A stretch of 64,000 nucleotides of DNA from JAVDCA01 sp035293985 (GTDB lineage: Bacteria; Pseudomonadota; Alphaproteobacteria; Rhizobiales; Xanthobacteraceae), in the NCBI GenBank assembly GCA_035293985.1, contig DATGLS010000008.1, forward strand, positions 267,325 to 331,324. The letters are read 5' to 3'. The first letter of the stretch is position 1. Every line of letters starts with the position of its first letter. A program made the translations under genes and the position numbers. Below, piece after piece: positions 1-7,446 of this stretch. Below the pieces are notes generated by a model, which made no database searches, was not told the origin of the DNA, and saw only the letters and a list, made by a program, of their open reading frames with translations.

Positions 1-855
1 AACGTCGCGCTGGCCGTCGTCTTCATCGGCTTTCTCGATCCCCTGGCGTGGCTGCTCACCCGGATCTTTCCGGTGCCGACGCGGCCCACCGATCCGTTCG
101 CGCCCCGCCACCTCGACGAGGCCGCGCTCGACACCCCCTCGCTCGCACTCGCCGACGCAGCGCGCGAGACCTTGCGTATGGGTGACCTGGTCGAGACCAT
201 GCTGCGCAACGTCATGACCGCGCTGATGACCAACGACCGCACCCTCGTCGCCGAGGTATCGCGCGCCGACAATGCGGTCGACCGCCTCGACGAGGCGATC
301 AAGCTTTACGTCACCAAGCTGACCCGCGGAAGCCTCGACGAGCGCGAGGGCAAGCGCGCGATGGAAATCATCTCCTTCGCGATCAACCTCGAGCACATCG
401 GCGACATCATCGACAAGAATCTGAGCGAGCTGGCCGCCAAGAAGATCAAGCGCAAGCTGCAATTCTCGAGCGACGGCGCGACCGAGATCGCCGCGTTCCA
501 TAAACGGATCCTCGAGAGCCTGCGGCTCGCGCTGGGCACATTCATGTCGGGCGACGTAAGCGATGCGCGCAAGCTCCTGGCCGAAAAGTCCGAGCTGCGC
601 GGCGCCGAGCTCGCCGCCGCCGACAGTCATCTGGCACGCCTGCGCGATGGGCGCCCGGAAAGCATCGAGACGAGCTCGCTGCACCTGGACGTGCTGCGCG
701 ACCTCAAGCGCATCCACTCGCACATCTGCTCGGTCGCCTATCCGGTGCTGGAGGCTGCCGGCGTGCTGCAGAACGCCCCGTGGCCGGCAGCGCGAAGCGA
801 AGATGCGCCTGCGCCGGCGGTCGCTGGCGGGACCGCGGCGGCGAAGCCGCTCTAG
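1..855 (+). CDS. Na/Pi cotransporter family protein with PhoU-like tail (5' truncated by window)
   Basis: The frame is open from base 1, so the gene begins upstream; the first GTG inside the window (73) is internal. The visible start is hydrophobic (VVFIGFLDPLAWLL), consistent with the last membrane segment of a NaPi-II type phosphate symporter. About 200 mostly helical residues follow, with a pattern typical of PhoU domains (NAVDRLDEAIKLYVTKL, then EHIGDIIDKNL). Family knowledge: such proteins couple phosphate transport to Na+, with the cytoplasmic PhoU domain modulating transport. The C-terminal tail is alanine/proline rich. The TAG stop touches a palindromic repeat. The family is fairly sure; the transport role is inferred from the fragment. 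Confidence 0.8.
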   Translation, partial: NVALAVVFIGFLDPLAWLLTRIFPVPTRPTDPFAPRHLDEAALDTPSLALADAARETLRMGDLVETMLRNVMTALMTNDRTLVAEVSRADNAVDRLDEAIKLYVTKLTRGSLDEREGKRAMEIISFAINLEHIGDIIDKNLSELAAKKIKRKLQFSSDGATEIAAFHKRILESLRLALGTFMSGDVSDARKLLAEKSELRGAELAAADSHLARLRDGRPESIETSSLHLDVLRDLKRIHSHICSVAYPVLEAAGVLQNAPWPAARSEDAPAPAVAGGTAAAKPL

Positions 856-903
856 CGCATGCTCCGGCGAAGTGGACACCGGTTCGCCGATAGGAACATG
901 CGC
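855..903. repeat. Palindromic intergenic repeat, family A copy 1
   Basis: Outer arms GCGCATG (855-861) and CATGCGC (897-903) are perfect reverse complements. An inner stem GGCGAA (866-871)/TTCGCC (883-888) surrounds the core. It begins on the last base of the preceding stop codon. A related element occurs at 44220-44262. It resembles the GCATGATCC-GAAAAG palindromes common between genes in Bradyrhizobium and relatives. Confidence 0.65.
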
Positions 904-956
904 CAGATTAAGAACGGTAGAGCACGTCGCAACGGAGCGCGCTCTACCAGCACGCC

Positions 957-1871
957 TCAACTGCTGAGCCGATAGGTCCCCTCGATCGACGGCACGCCGT
1001 CGGTCGCGACCACGCCGCGCGCGACCATATCCTCCAGGTGCGCCAGAACCGAAAGTCCGGCCGCGCGCACGAGACGCGGATCGAGGCCGATATAGATGGC
1101 GCGCACCAGGGTCGGGATGTCGGCGGCTCCCTTGCCAAGACGGTGCACGATCGAGGCCTCACGTCCCTGGCGGTGACGGATATAGGACTGGACGAAGCGC
1201 GGCGCCTCGCGGATGGCGTCGCCATGGCCGGGCAGATAGACGCTCTCGTGTCGCGCCGCGAGCTTGTCGAGCGAGGCCATGTAGTCGCTCATCGCGCCGT
1301 CGGGCGGCGCAACGATCGACGTCGACCAGCCCATCACGTGATCGCCGGAAAACAGGAGGTCCTGCCCACGCAAGGCATAAGCCATGTGGTTCGCGGTGTG
1401 GCCGGGGGTCGTGATCGCCTCGAGGGCAAAACCTTTACCGCTCACGACGTCGCCATGGGCGAGCGGATGATCGGGGCGGAAATCGGTGTCGTTGCTGGCG
1501 TCGAGCCGCGGCGCCTCGCCGATATGCAGCGGCCGCGCCGGCCGGTGTGGCCCCTCGCCATAGGTCTTGGCGCCGGTCGCCGCCTTGACGCGCGCCGCGC
1601 CCGGCGAATGGTCGCGATGGGTGTGCGTCACCACGATGTGGGTGACGGTCTCGTTGCGTACCGCCTCGAGCAACGCCGCGATGTGCCCCGCATCGTCCGG
1701 GCCGGGATCGATGATCGCAACCTCGCCGCGCCCGACGATGTAGCTCATCGTGCCCTTGAAAGTGAACGGACTTGGGTTGTTGCACAACAGGCGACGCACG
1801 CCGGGCGCCACCTCCTCGACCGTACCGGGCGTGAGGGCGAGATTGCGATTGAACGGGATGTCGTCTGCCAT
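957..1871 (-). CDS. MBL-fold metallo-hydrolase
   Basis: A 304-residue protein of the metallo-beta-lactamase superfamily, glyoxalase II/RNase Z-like group. The zinc-binding HxHxDH motif is present as VVTHTHRDHSPGA, followed by the later metal ligands TTPGHTANHM and FSGDHV. The C-terminal third (about residues 230-304) looks like the winged-helix tail seen in LACTB2-type hydrolases. The start was set at ATG 1871 (MADDIPFNRN) because sequence upstream of it in the same frame is repeat-like and uninformative. The gene stands alone between plus-strand neighbours. The substrate is not evident; a hydrolysed thioester or ester is the usual family chemistry. Confidence 0.82.
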   Translation of the reverse strand: MADDIPFNRNLALTPGTVEEVAPGVRRLLCNNPSPFTFKGTMSYIVGRGEVAIIDPGPDDAGHIAALLEAVRNETVTHIVVTHTHRDHSPGAARVKAATGAKTYGEGPHRPARPLHIGEAPRLDASNDTDFRPDHPLAHGDVVSGKGFALEAITTPGHTANHMAYALRGQDLLFSGDHVMGWSTSIVAPPDGAMSDYMASLDKLAARHESVYLPGHGDAIREAPRFVQSYIRHRQGREASIVHRLGKGAADIPTLVRAIYIGLDPRLVRAAGLSVLAHLEDMVARGVVATDGVPSIEGTYRLSS

Positions 1872-1879
1872 TTGTAAGC

Positions 1880-1975
1880 GAGTGCTGAGTGGCGAATGGC
1901 GAGTGCCAAGCGACGGGAGTGATAACGGGTCGCGGGCTTCGCCGCTATCCCCTTGCCACTGCTCGCTATTGCACA
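1880..1975. repeat. Short-period intergenic repeat (GAGTGxxGAGTGGCGAATGGCGAGTG type)
   Basis: The stretch just upstream of the MBL gene has recurring GAGTG/GGCGA units and a reverse-orientation partner (CCACTGCTCGCTATT) at its far end. It resembles the small intergenic repeats scattered in Bradyrhizobiaceae genomes. Nothing codon-like is convincing in 1872-2150. Confidence 0.35.
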
Positions 1976-2150
1976 TGGTCACCACGATCGGGCGTGTGGA
2001 GACCGCCGACGAGCTCGACCCCGTCCGCCCGCCCGGCTGGCCGAGATCGAGGACTACCTGTGCAGCCCGCCGCGGCAGCCTGCGGAGATTTCGCGCCGGC
2101 CGTCGCCCGACGCCGAGAAGAAGCCGCGCGCCGTAGGACGTCGAAAATTC

Positions 2151-3344
2151 CTAATCCCAGCTGTCGTCGCACCGGTCCGGATTTTTCTGATCGATCTTCT
2201 GAGCGACGAGTGTGCCGAGCACCGTATAGCCGAGCTGGTTCGGGTGGTTCCAATCGCGCGGGCCGTGGATGAAGGCCTTGGCGGCCGCGCGGCGGAAGGC
2301 GTGGCGGGCGTCAACGAAGTCGGCACCCTCCGCAACCGCCGCGGCACGGATCTTCTGGCAGGTCAGCTGGCTCCGCGCATAGATCAGCTGCGGCGCCACG
2401 ACCTGACCGTACTTGTAGACCGGCCCGTTCGGGTCGCTCGGCGCGTAGACCTCTTTCACGTGCACGTCGCCCGCGAGGCGGTAGACCGTCGGCGGGGCCG
2501 GGACGTAGACGATCGTCGCCGGCACGTCGGGGAAGCGGCCACGCAACCAGGCGAGCGAGCGCGAGAAGATCAGCACGCTGGTGTCGATCTGCGCCTCGGT
2601 CATGATCAGCGGCGGCGCCTGCCATTCGCCCCCCGTACGAATCTGACCGTCGATGGTGACCGGGTTTACCGTGCCCGGCAGGTCGATCACGGGCGGCGGC
2701 CGCCAGGAATATTTCACCGCATACCGGCCCATGCGCCACAGCATGTCGCCGAAATGGCCGTGACACGCCCACGGGTTGGGCTCGGCATAGCGCGTGCGCA
2801 GGAAATCGTCGATCTGCGGCGCGAGCGGCCCGGGATGCGGCTTCATGTCGTCGAGCATGAGCTCGTAGTTGTCGGAGATGTCGTTGCCTTCGTAGAAGTA
2901 GACCACGAACCGACGCGGCTGCTCGATCGGCGAGAACAGATAGCAATAATCGTCGTCGAGAATGCGAGCGACGCGGTCGACCATCATCTGCGCGCTGCCG
3001 ATATTGACGCGGCCGAAGCTCGCGACATCGCGGTGCAGGAGATCATGGATGACATTCGCCGAATGATAGGGCTTGTCGGAGAGACCGCCGCTTGCCAGCA
3101 GCCAGTCGCCGACGCCGGCCGCATAGGAGTCGCCGAGCAGCGCGATGTAGTCGTGCGGAACGTAGTGATCCTTTGAGTTCTGCATGAAGAAGTCGGCGCG
3201 ATCCGGCAGATACGGCCGGATGTTGTACGACATGTAGGGCAGCATGACGCGGAAGAAGAGCAGCTCGCAGATCAGATAGGTCGCCACGAACGACACGGCC
3301 GAGACCGACCCGTTCGCGAGGAACTGCTTGATATTTTTGCGCAT
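2151..3344 (-). CDS. SGNH/GDSL-like hydrolase with N-terminal membrane anchor
   Basis: A 397-residue protein. An N-terminal hydrophobic segment (about residues 12-35) suggests a membrane anchor or uncleaved signal. Block I of the SGNH fold is visible as LLGDSYAAGVGDW, with Ser as predicted nucleophile. A later NDISDN could be the block-III Asn region, and the C-terminal DWNHPNQLGY supplies the usual Asp-x-x-His of block V. Start ATG 3344 (MRKNIKQFLA) has GGGAGA upstream; translation from further upstream would add a low-quality leader. Family knowledge: esterase or acyl-transfer activity, often on envelope polysaccharides. The substrate is unknown and there is no operon partner. Confidence 0.7.
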   Translation of the reverse strand: MRKNIKQFLANGSVSAVSFVATYLICELLFFRVMLPYMSYNIRPYLPDRADFFMQNSKDHYVPHDYIALLGDSYAAGVGDWLLASGGLSDKPYHSANVIHDLLHRDVASFGRVNIGSAQMMVDRVARILDDDYCYLFSPIEQPRRFVVYFYEGNDISDNYELMLDDMKPHPGPLAPQIDDFLRTRYAEPNPWACHGHFGDMLWRMGRYAVKYSWRPPPVIDLPGTVNPVTIDGQIRTGGEWQAPPLIMTEAQIDTSVLIFSRSLAWLRGRFPDVPATIVYVPAPPTVYRLAGDVHVKEVYAPSDPNGPVYKYGQVVAPQLIYARSQLTCQKIRAAAVAEGADFVDARHAFRRAAAKAFIHGPRDWNHPNQLGYTVLGTLVAQKIDQKNPDRCDDSWD

Positions 3345-3590
3345 GCATTCTCCCGCCGAGGCAGCCCACCATAGTGTCGCTCCACTCCGTTTCAACGAAA
3401 ATTGCGGCGGCGGCACGCTCCAGTGCCGGGACTTGCGACGTGATGGCGCAGACACGACGAGAGGACCGCAATCATCGCCTCGCCGGGAGCAGGGCGCTCC
3501 GTCCGTCTCGATGGCTGGCGATGGCCACCGGCATCAGCTAATCAGATCCCGCGCTCGTGATGATCGAGCACCATCGGCGGGCTGCAAGCC

Positions 3591-4352
3591 ATGAGAAAGA
3601 TCTTCGTGATCGGTATCGGCGCGGGCAATCCCGACTACATCACCGTCCAGGGGATCAACGCGCTCAACCAGGTCGACGTGTTCTTCATCATCGACAAGGG
3701 AGACGAGAAGGAGGATCTCGTCCGCCTGCGCAAGGAAATCTGTGAGCGATATATAAAGGATCAGTCCTATCGGATCGTCGAGGCTGCCGACCCGCCGCGC
3801 GAGCGAGCGCCCTCCTCCTACGAGGCGGCGGTGCGGGCGTGGCACGAGCAGCGCGCTGACATTTACGAGAGCCTGATCGGCGAGGAGCTCGGCGAGGACG
3901 AGTGCGGCGCCTTCCTGGTCTGGGGCGATCCTTCGCTCTACGACAGCACCTTGCGCATCATCGACCAGATAGTCGCCCGCGGGGCCGTCGAATTCGATTA
4001 CGAGGTCATCCCAGGCATAAGCGCGATCCAGGCCTTGGCGGCACGCCACCGGCTCGCGCTCAATCGGATCGGGCGGCCCGTTAACATCACGATCGGCCGC
4101 AGGCTCGCCGAAGGGCTGCCGGACGACGCCGACGACGTCGTGGTGATGCTCGACGGGGAATGCTCGTTCAAGAAGGTCAACGACCGCGACATCGACATCT
4201 ATTGGGGAGCGTATCTCGGCACCGAGGACGAGATTCTCGTGTCAGGCAGCCTGCGCGAGGTCAGGCAGGTGATTGAGCGGATGCGGGCCGACGCCAAGGC
4301 GCGCAAGGGATGGGTGATGGACACCTATCTGCTTCGCAGGCGCGATACCTAG
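3591..4352 (+). CDS. cobF: Precorrin-6A synthase (deacetylating)
   Basis: A 253-residue SAM-dependent methyltransferase of the corrin-ring family. The N-terminal FVIGIGAGNPDYITVQGINA matches the cobF-type glycine-rich SAM loop, and WGDPSLYDSTLRIID matches the central GDPxxY region. CobF performs C-1 methylation with loss of the acetate unit in the aerobic (CobG-dependent) cobalamin pathway. The gene is isolated: no other cob gene is visible. Its stop overlaps the convergent tonB stop at CTAG (4349-4352). The 246-base upstream gap shows no recognisable cobalamin riboswitch. Confidence 0.92.
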   Translation: MRKIFVIGIGAGNPDYITVQGINALNQVDVFFIIDKGDEKEDLVRLRKEICERYIKDQSYRIVEAADPPRERAPSSYEAAVRAWHEQRADIYESLIGEELGEDECGAFLVWGDPSLYDSTLRIIDQIVARGAVEFDYEVIPGISAIQALAARHRLALNRIGRPVNITIGRRLAEGLPDDADDVVVMLDGECSFKKVNDRDIDIYWGAYLGTEDEILVSGSLREVRQVIERMRADAKARKGWVMDTYLLRRRDT

Positions 4353-5050
4353 CGGGTTTTGAACCGGACAGGCACATTGAAATTGAACTTGTCGCCGTCC
4401 ATGTCGGCCGGCGGGACCGGAAACGGTTGTGCGCGGCGGACCGTTGCGAGCGTTTCCTCGTCGAGCGCCTTGTAGCCCGAGCTCTTCACGATCTTGCTCG
4501 ACAGCACGTGGCCCTCGCGATCGATCGAGAAGGCGAGCTCGACGACGCCTGTCTCGCCGCGCCGCTGGGCGCTCGCGGGATACGATTTGTGGCGCTCGAT
4601 CTGCATCGCCACGCTGCTGTACCACTTCTTGATTTGCGCCGGCGACGGATGCGGGCGCGGCGGCGCCGTGGTGGCGGGCGCCGGCGCGACCGGCACTGGC
4701 GTGGGCGGCTCCGATTTGATCGGCTCGGGCGGCAGCGCGGCGACCGGTGGCACCGGCGCCGGCGGCACGTCGACCCTCTCGTCGACCTTGTCCTCGACTT
4801 TGGGCTTGTCAGGTGGCGGCGCAGGCGCTGCCTCCTGTTGCAGTGGCCCCGGCGCGATGTCGTCGACGGTGTCGCTCGGAGGCGTCTCGGTGACCAGATC
4901 GAGATAGACGACGTTCCCGCCGTCTCCGAAATTGACGGGATCGTGCCACGTGAACAGCATCGCGGCGGCGCCGGCGTGCAGCCCCAGCACCAGCACGGCG
5001 CCCGCCGCCCACAGCCACGGCTCATACCGGCCGGTGGCCGCTGCGGTCAC
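4349..5050 (-). CDS. tonB: TonB-family energy transducer
   Basis: A 233-residue protein starting at GTG 5050, which overlaps the exbD stop (GTGA). One N-terminal membrane segment (about residues 12-32) is followed by a proline-rich spacer (about 70-130) meant to span the periplasm. The C-terminal TonB domain contains YPASAQRRGETGVVELAF, the usual YPxxAxxxGxxGxV core. It should transmit proton-motive energy from ExbB/ExbD to outer-membrane receptors. Third gene of exbB-exbD-tonB. No TonB-dependent receptor is visible in the window, so the substrate (iron chelate, cobalamin or other) is open. Confidence 0.88.
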   Translation of the reverse strand: MTAAATGRYEPWLWAAGAVLVLGLHAGAAAMLFTWHDPVNFGDGGNVVYLDLVTETPPSDTVDDIAPGPLQQEAAPAPPPDKPKVEDKVDERVDVPPAPVPPVAALPPEPIKSEPPTPVPVAPAPATTAPPRPHPSPAQIKKWYSSVAMQIERHKSYPASAQRRGETGVVELAFSIDREGHVLSSKIVKSSGYKALDEETLATVRRAQPFPVPPADMDGDKFNFNVPVRFKTR

Positions 5051-5466
5051 TGTGTCTTCTCCAGCCCCACCAGCGCGACCTTGAGGAAACCGGCCGCGCG
5101 CAGCAGGTTCATCACGTTCATCAGGTCGCCATAGGGAACGAGCTTGTCGGCGCGCAGGAAAATGCGCGTGTCGCGATGGCCGCTCACGGCCTGGTCGAGC
5201 GCCGCCGCGAGCCGGTCGCGCGACACCGCGTCATCGCCGATCGTCAGCGAGAGATCGGGCTTGATGGTGAGGAAGACCGGCTTGTCGGGGCGCGGCTGCT
5301 GCGGCGCGCTCGAGGACGGCAGATCGACCGCGATGTCGACGGTGGCGAGCGGCGCCGCCACCATGAAGATGATGAGCAGGACCAGCATGACGTCGATGAA
5401 CGGCGTGACGTTGATCTCGTGGACCTCGTCGAGCTCGTCCTTGCCGTGGTCGAGACGCACGCTCAT
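5047..5466 (-). CDS. exbD: Biopolymer transport protein ExbD
   Basis: A 139-residue protein with one membrane helix (about residues 22-42) carrying the essential aspartate at position 25 (NVTPFIDVMLVLLIIF), the same position as in E. coli ExbD. The periplasmic part has the family signature SRDRLAAALDQ and the C-terminal YGDLMNVMNLLRAAGF. The start at ATG 5466 (MSVRLDHGKDEL) gives the canonical length; in-frame sequence upstream of it overlaps exbB and is not ExbD-like. It partners ExbB in the proton channel that drives TonB. Confidence 0.93.
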   Translation of the reverse strand: MSVRLDHGKDELDEVHEINVTPFIDVMLVLLIIFMVAAPLATVDIAVDLPSSSAPQQPRPDKPVFLTIKPDLSLTIGDDAVSRDRLAAALDQAVSGHRDTRIFLRADKLVPYGDLMNVMNLLRAAGFLKVALVGLEKTQ

Positions 5467-5482
5467 CGGGGTCGCGTCCTGC

Positions 5483-6421
5483 CTACTCCGCAGCCGCCCG
5501 CATCCGATGATGCTCGATGCGGCGGTCGAGATCGCGGCTGACGAGGCGCAGCACCTCGGCCGAGGCGTCGCCGAGCTGCGCGCGATAGCCCGCGATCGAG
5601 CGGGCGAACACATTGTAGATCACGACGGCCGGAATCGCGGCTGCGAGCCCGAAGGCCGTCGCCAGCAGCGCCTCGGCGATGCCCGGCGCCACCACGGCGA
5701 GGTTCGTCGTATGCGCCTTCGAGATGCCGATGAAGCTGTTCATGATGCCCCACACCGTGCCGGCGAGGCCGACGAACGGCGCGGTCGCCCCGATGGTGGC
5801 GAGCACGCCGGTGGCGCGGCTGATCCTGCGGCCGAACGCCGCCTCGATGCGCTCGAGGCGCGAAGCGACGCGCTCCTTGATGCCGTCCTTATCGATCGTG
5901 TCCGCGGAGAGCCGCAGCTCCGCGCCCGCGGCGGCGAGGAATTCCGCGGCCGGACTGGGCGTCGTGCCGAGGTCGGCGAGGGACACCGCCGCCCCGAGCA
6001 TGGCCAGCGCGCGGCGCGCCTTGCGCTTGGCGACGATGATCTCGATCGTCTTCACGAGCCAGATCGTCCAGGTCACGATCGACGCGAAGGCAAGGCCGAT
6101 GATCACCGCCTTCACGACCGTGTCGGCGGACATGAACATGCCCCACGGCGACAGATCGCGCGGCAGCGCCGCCGTGCCGACCACCGGAGCCGTGTCGGAA
6201 GCAGCCTCGTCGGCCACCGCCAGGCCGGCTTGCGCGAGCCAGGCGGCGATGCCGAACAGCAATGGTGAAACCAACGCGGCGCACACGCGGCCGATGGCGG
6301 GCAGAGTCCCTGACGGCAAAGTCCCTGAGCCTGGAATGATAGCAATTCGAAAAGGATTCAATCGCCGCGATTGCCGCTGCTCAGGACGTGTTTCAACAAG
6401 AGACCGCTTGTGGCGGATCAT
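5483..6421 (-). CDS. exbB: Biopolymer transport protein ExbB (MotA/TolQ/ExbB family)
   Basis: A 312-residue protein. After an N-terminal hydrophobic segment ending near ADEAAS (a probable signal or extra helix, common in alphaproteobacterial ExbB) comes a membrane segment (VVKAVIIGLAFASIVTWTIW). A charged cytoplasmic domain follows, then the conserved pair TIGATAPFVGLAGTVWGIMN and ALLATAFGLAAAIPAVVIYN. It forms the pentameric proton channel with ExbD. Start ATG 6421 is preceded by GAGGCG; upstream in-frame residues are basic and not conserved-looking. First gene of the exbB-exbD-tonB unit, with 16 bases to exbD. The promoter must lie in 6422-6860, where no clear box was found. Confidence 0.92.
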   Translation of the reverse strand: MIRHKRSLVETRPEQRQSRRLNPFRIAIIPGSGTLPSGTLPAIGRVCAALVSPLLFGIAAWLAQAGLAVADEAASDTAPVVGTAALPRDLSPWGMFMSADTVVKAVIIGLAFASIVTWTIWLVKTIEIIVAKRKARRALAMLGAAVSLADLGTTPSPAAEFLAAAGAELRLSADTIDKDGIKERVASRLERIEAAFGRRISRATGVLATIGATAPFVGLAGTVWGIMNSFIGISKAHTTNLAVVAPGIAEALLATAFGLAAAIPAVVIYNVFARSIAGYRAQLGDASAEVLRLVSRDLDRRIEHHRMRAAAE

Positions 6422-6861
6422 ATTTGTCGCCTCACGCTGAACACGTTCCAATCTGCGATGACGGCGCCGAACCCGAGCAGCGGCGCGTGCGAATGTCCTA
6501 GATCGTTGCGGCGACGTTGACAACATCGAACACGCCACATGGAGGACTCCAAAGCCGCCCAAGGCGGATCGTTGACGGATCGCTCGTCCGGCAGGATTTG
6601 CCGTCACGGTGAGCGGCGCCCCAGGCCGTTCAATCAGCTCGCCGTCCATCACGCGGCTCTGGGACAGCGGCAGACAGCCCTCCAGCGGCTCCCGCCGTTG
6701 TCAAAGCCCTTCGTCGATCCGCCCCACCAGCCGACCTTGCCGCTGAAACATGACGCGACGATCGCGGCGGCATTGGGAACACACTGGCGCTCTCCCGCCC
6801 GGGTTTAATATTCACTAACCAGCACAATAGCTTGACCGGCGTCATACGTATACGCTGCGCG

Positions 6862-7266
6862 CCACTGATCGAGCGCCGCGAGATGCGCCTGCACTATCAG
6901 CCCTAGATCATCTCGCCTCCGGCGGCCTGATCGGGGTCGAGGTGCTGGTGCGCTGGCAACATCCCGTGCGCGGCTTGATCGGCCCGGCGCAATTCATCGC
7001 CATCACGGACCGGACCGGGACGATCGTGCCGCTCGGCCAATGGGTATCCGAGGAAGCCTGCCGCCAGCTCGACTCGTGGCGCCGCAGGGTCTCTTCCCCG
7101 GTGCGATCGCGGTGAATTTTTCTCCGCCGTCCAGCTCAAGACGCACGTCGGTCTCGACCGCACCATCGCGGCGGCGCTCGCCCGCTGGCGGGTCGACCCG
7201 CGCGACATCGAGGTCGAGCTCACCGAGTCGGCGCTGATGGAGGTCTCGCAGCAGCACGGCGGTGTT
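6862..7266 (+). pseudogene. Degenerate EAL-domain (c-di-GMP phosphodiesterase) remnant
   Basis: Conceptual translation in shifting frames recovers an EAL-domain N-terminal half. Frame 1 gives LIERREMRLHYQP, then a TAG at 6904. From 6906 the next frame gives DHLASGGLIGVEVLVRWQHP and continues to PLGQWVSEEACRQLDSW. AVNFS lies in another frame near 7110. From about 7124 AVQLKTHVGLDRTIAAALARW runs on to IEVELTESALMEVSQQ. At least three frame changes and a stop are needed, and the alignment ends before the catalytic DDFGTG block. It is therefore a decayed, 3'-truncated gene fragment. Upstream 6422-6860 contains no recognisable GGDEF domain. Confidence 0.78.
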
Positions 7267-7446
7267 TAGCGCCGAGCCGGCCGCCGCCCAAGCTCACGGT
7301 GGTTGCCGGCTGAGCCGGCGGTCGGTGCCAACCGGCAGTCTGACAAATAGTCGTGACGTTCGCGCCTCGCCCGTTGATTGGCATCGCTCGGGCTGGCTCT
7401 ATATCGTCCGCACGGCGGGGTGGAATGTGAGCGAGCAGGGACCGAC

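Noticed and set aside
1985..2150. Short plus-strand frame containing RLAEIEDYLCSPP
   Set aside because: Not recognisable as a family, no Shine-Dalgarno, and continues antisense through the SGNH-like gene.
3345..3590. Possible cobalamin riboswitch upstream of cobF
   Set aside because: GGCCACCGGCATCAG faintly resembles a B12-box part, but the conserved GCAACTGTA-type core and the AGTCAGGA end are absent.
6422..6860. A GGDEF partner of the EAL remnant
   Set aside because: No GGDEF, RxxD or other diguanylate cyclase motif could be read in any frame.
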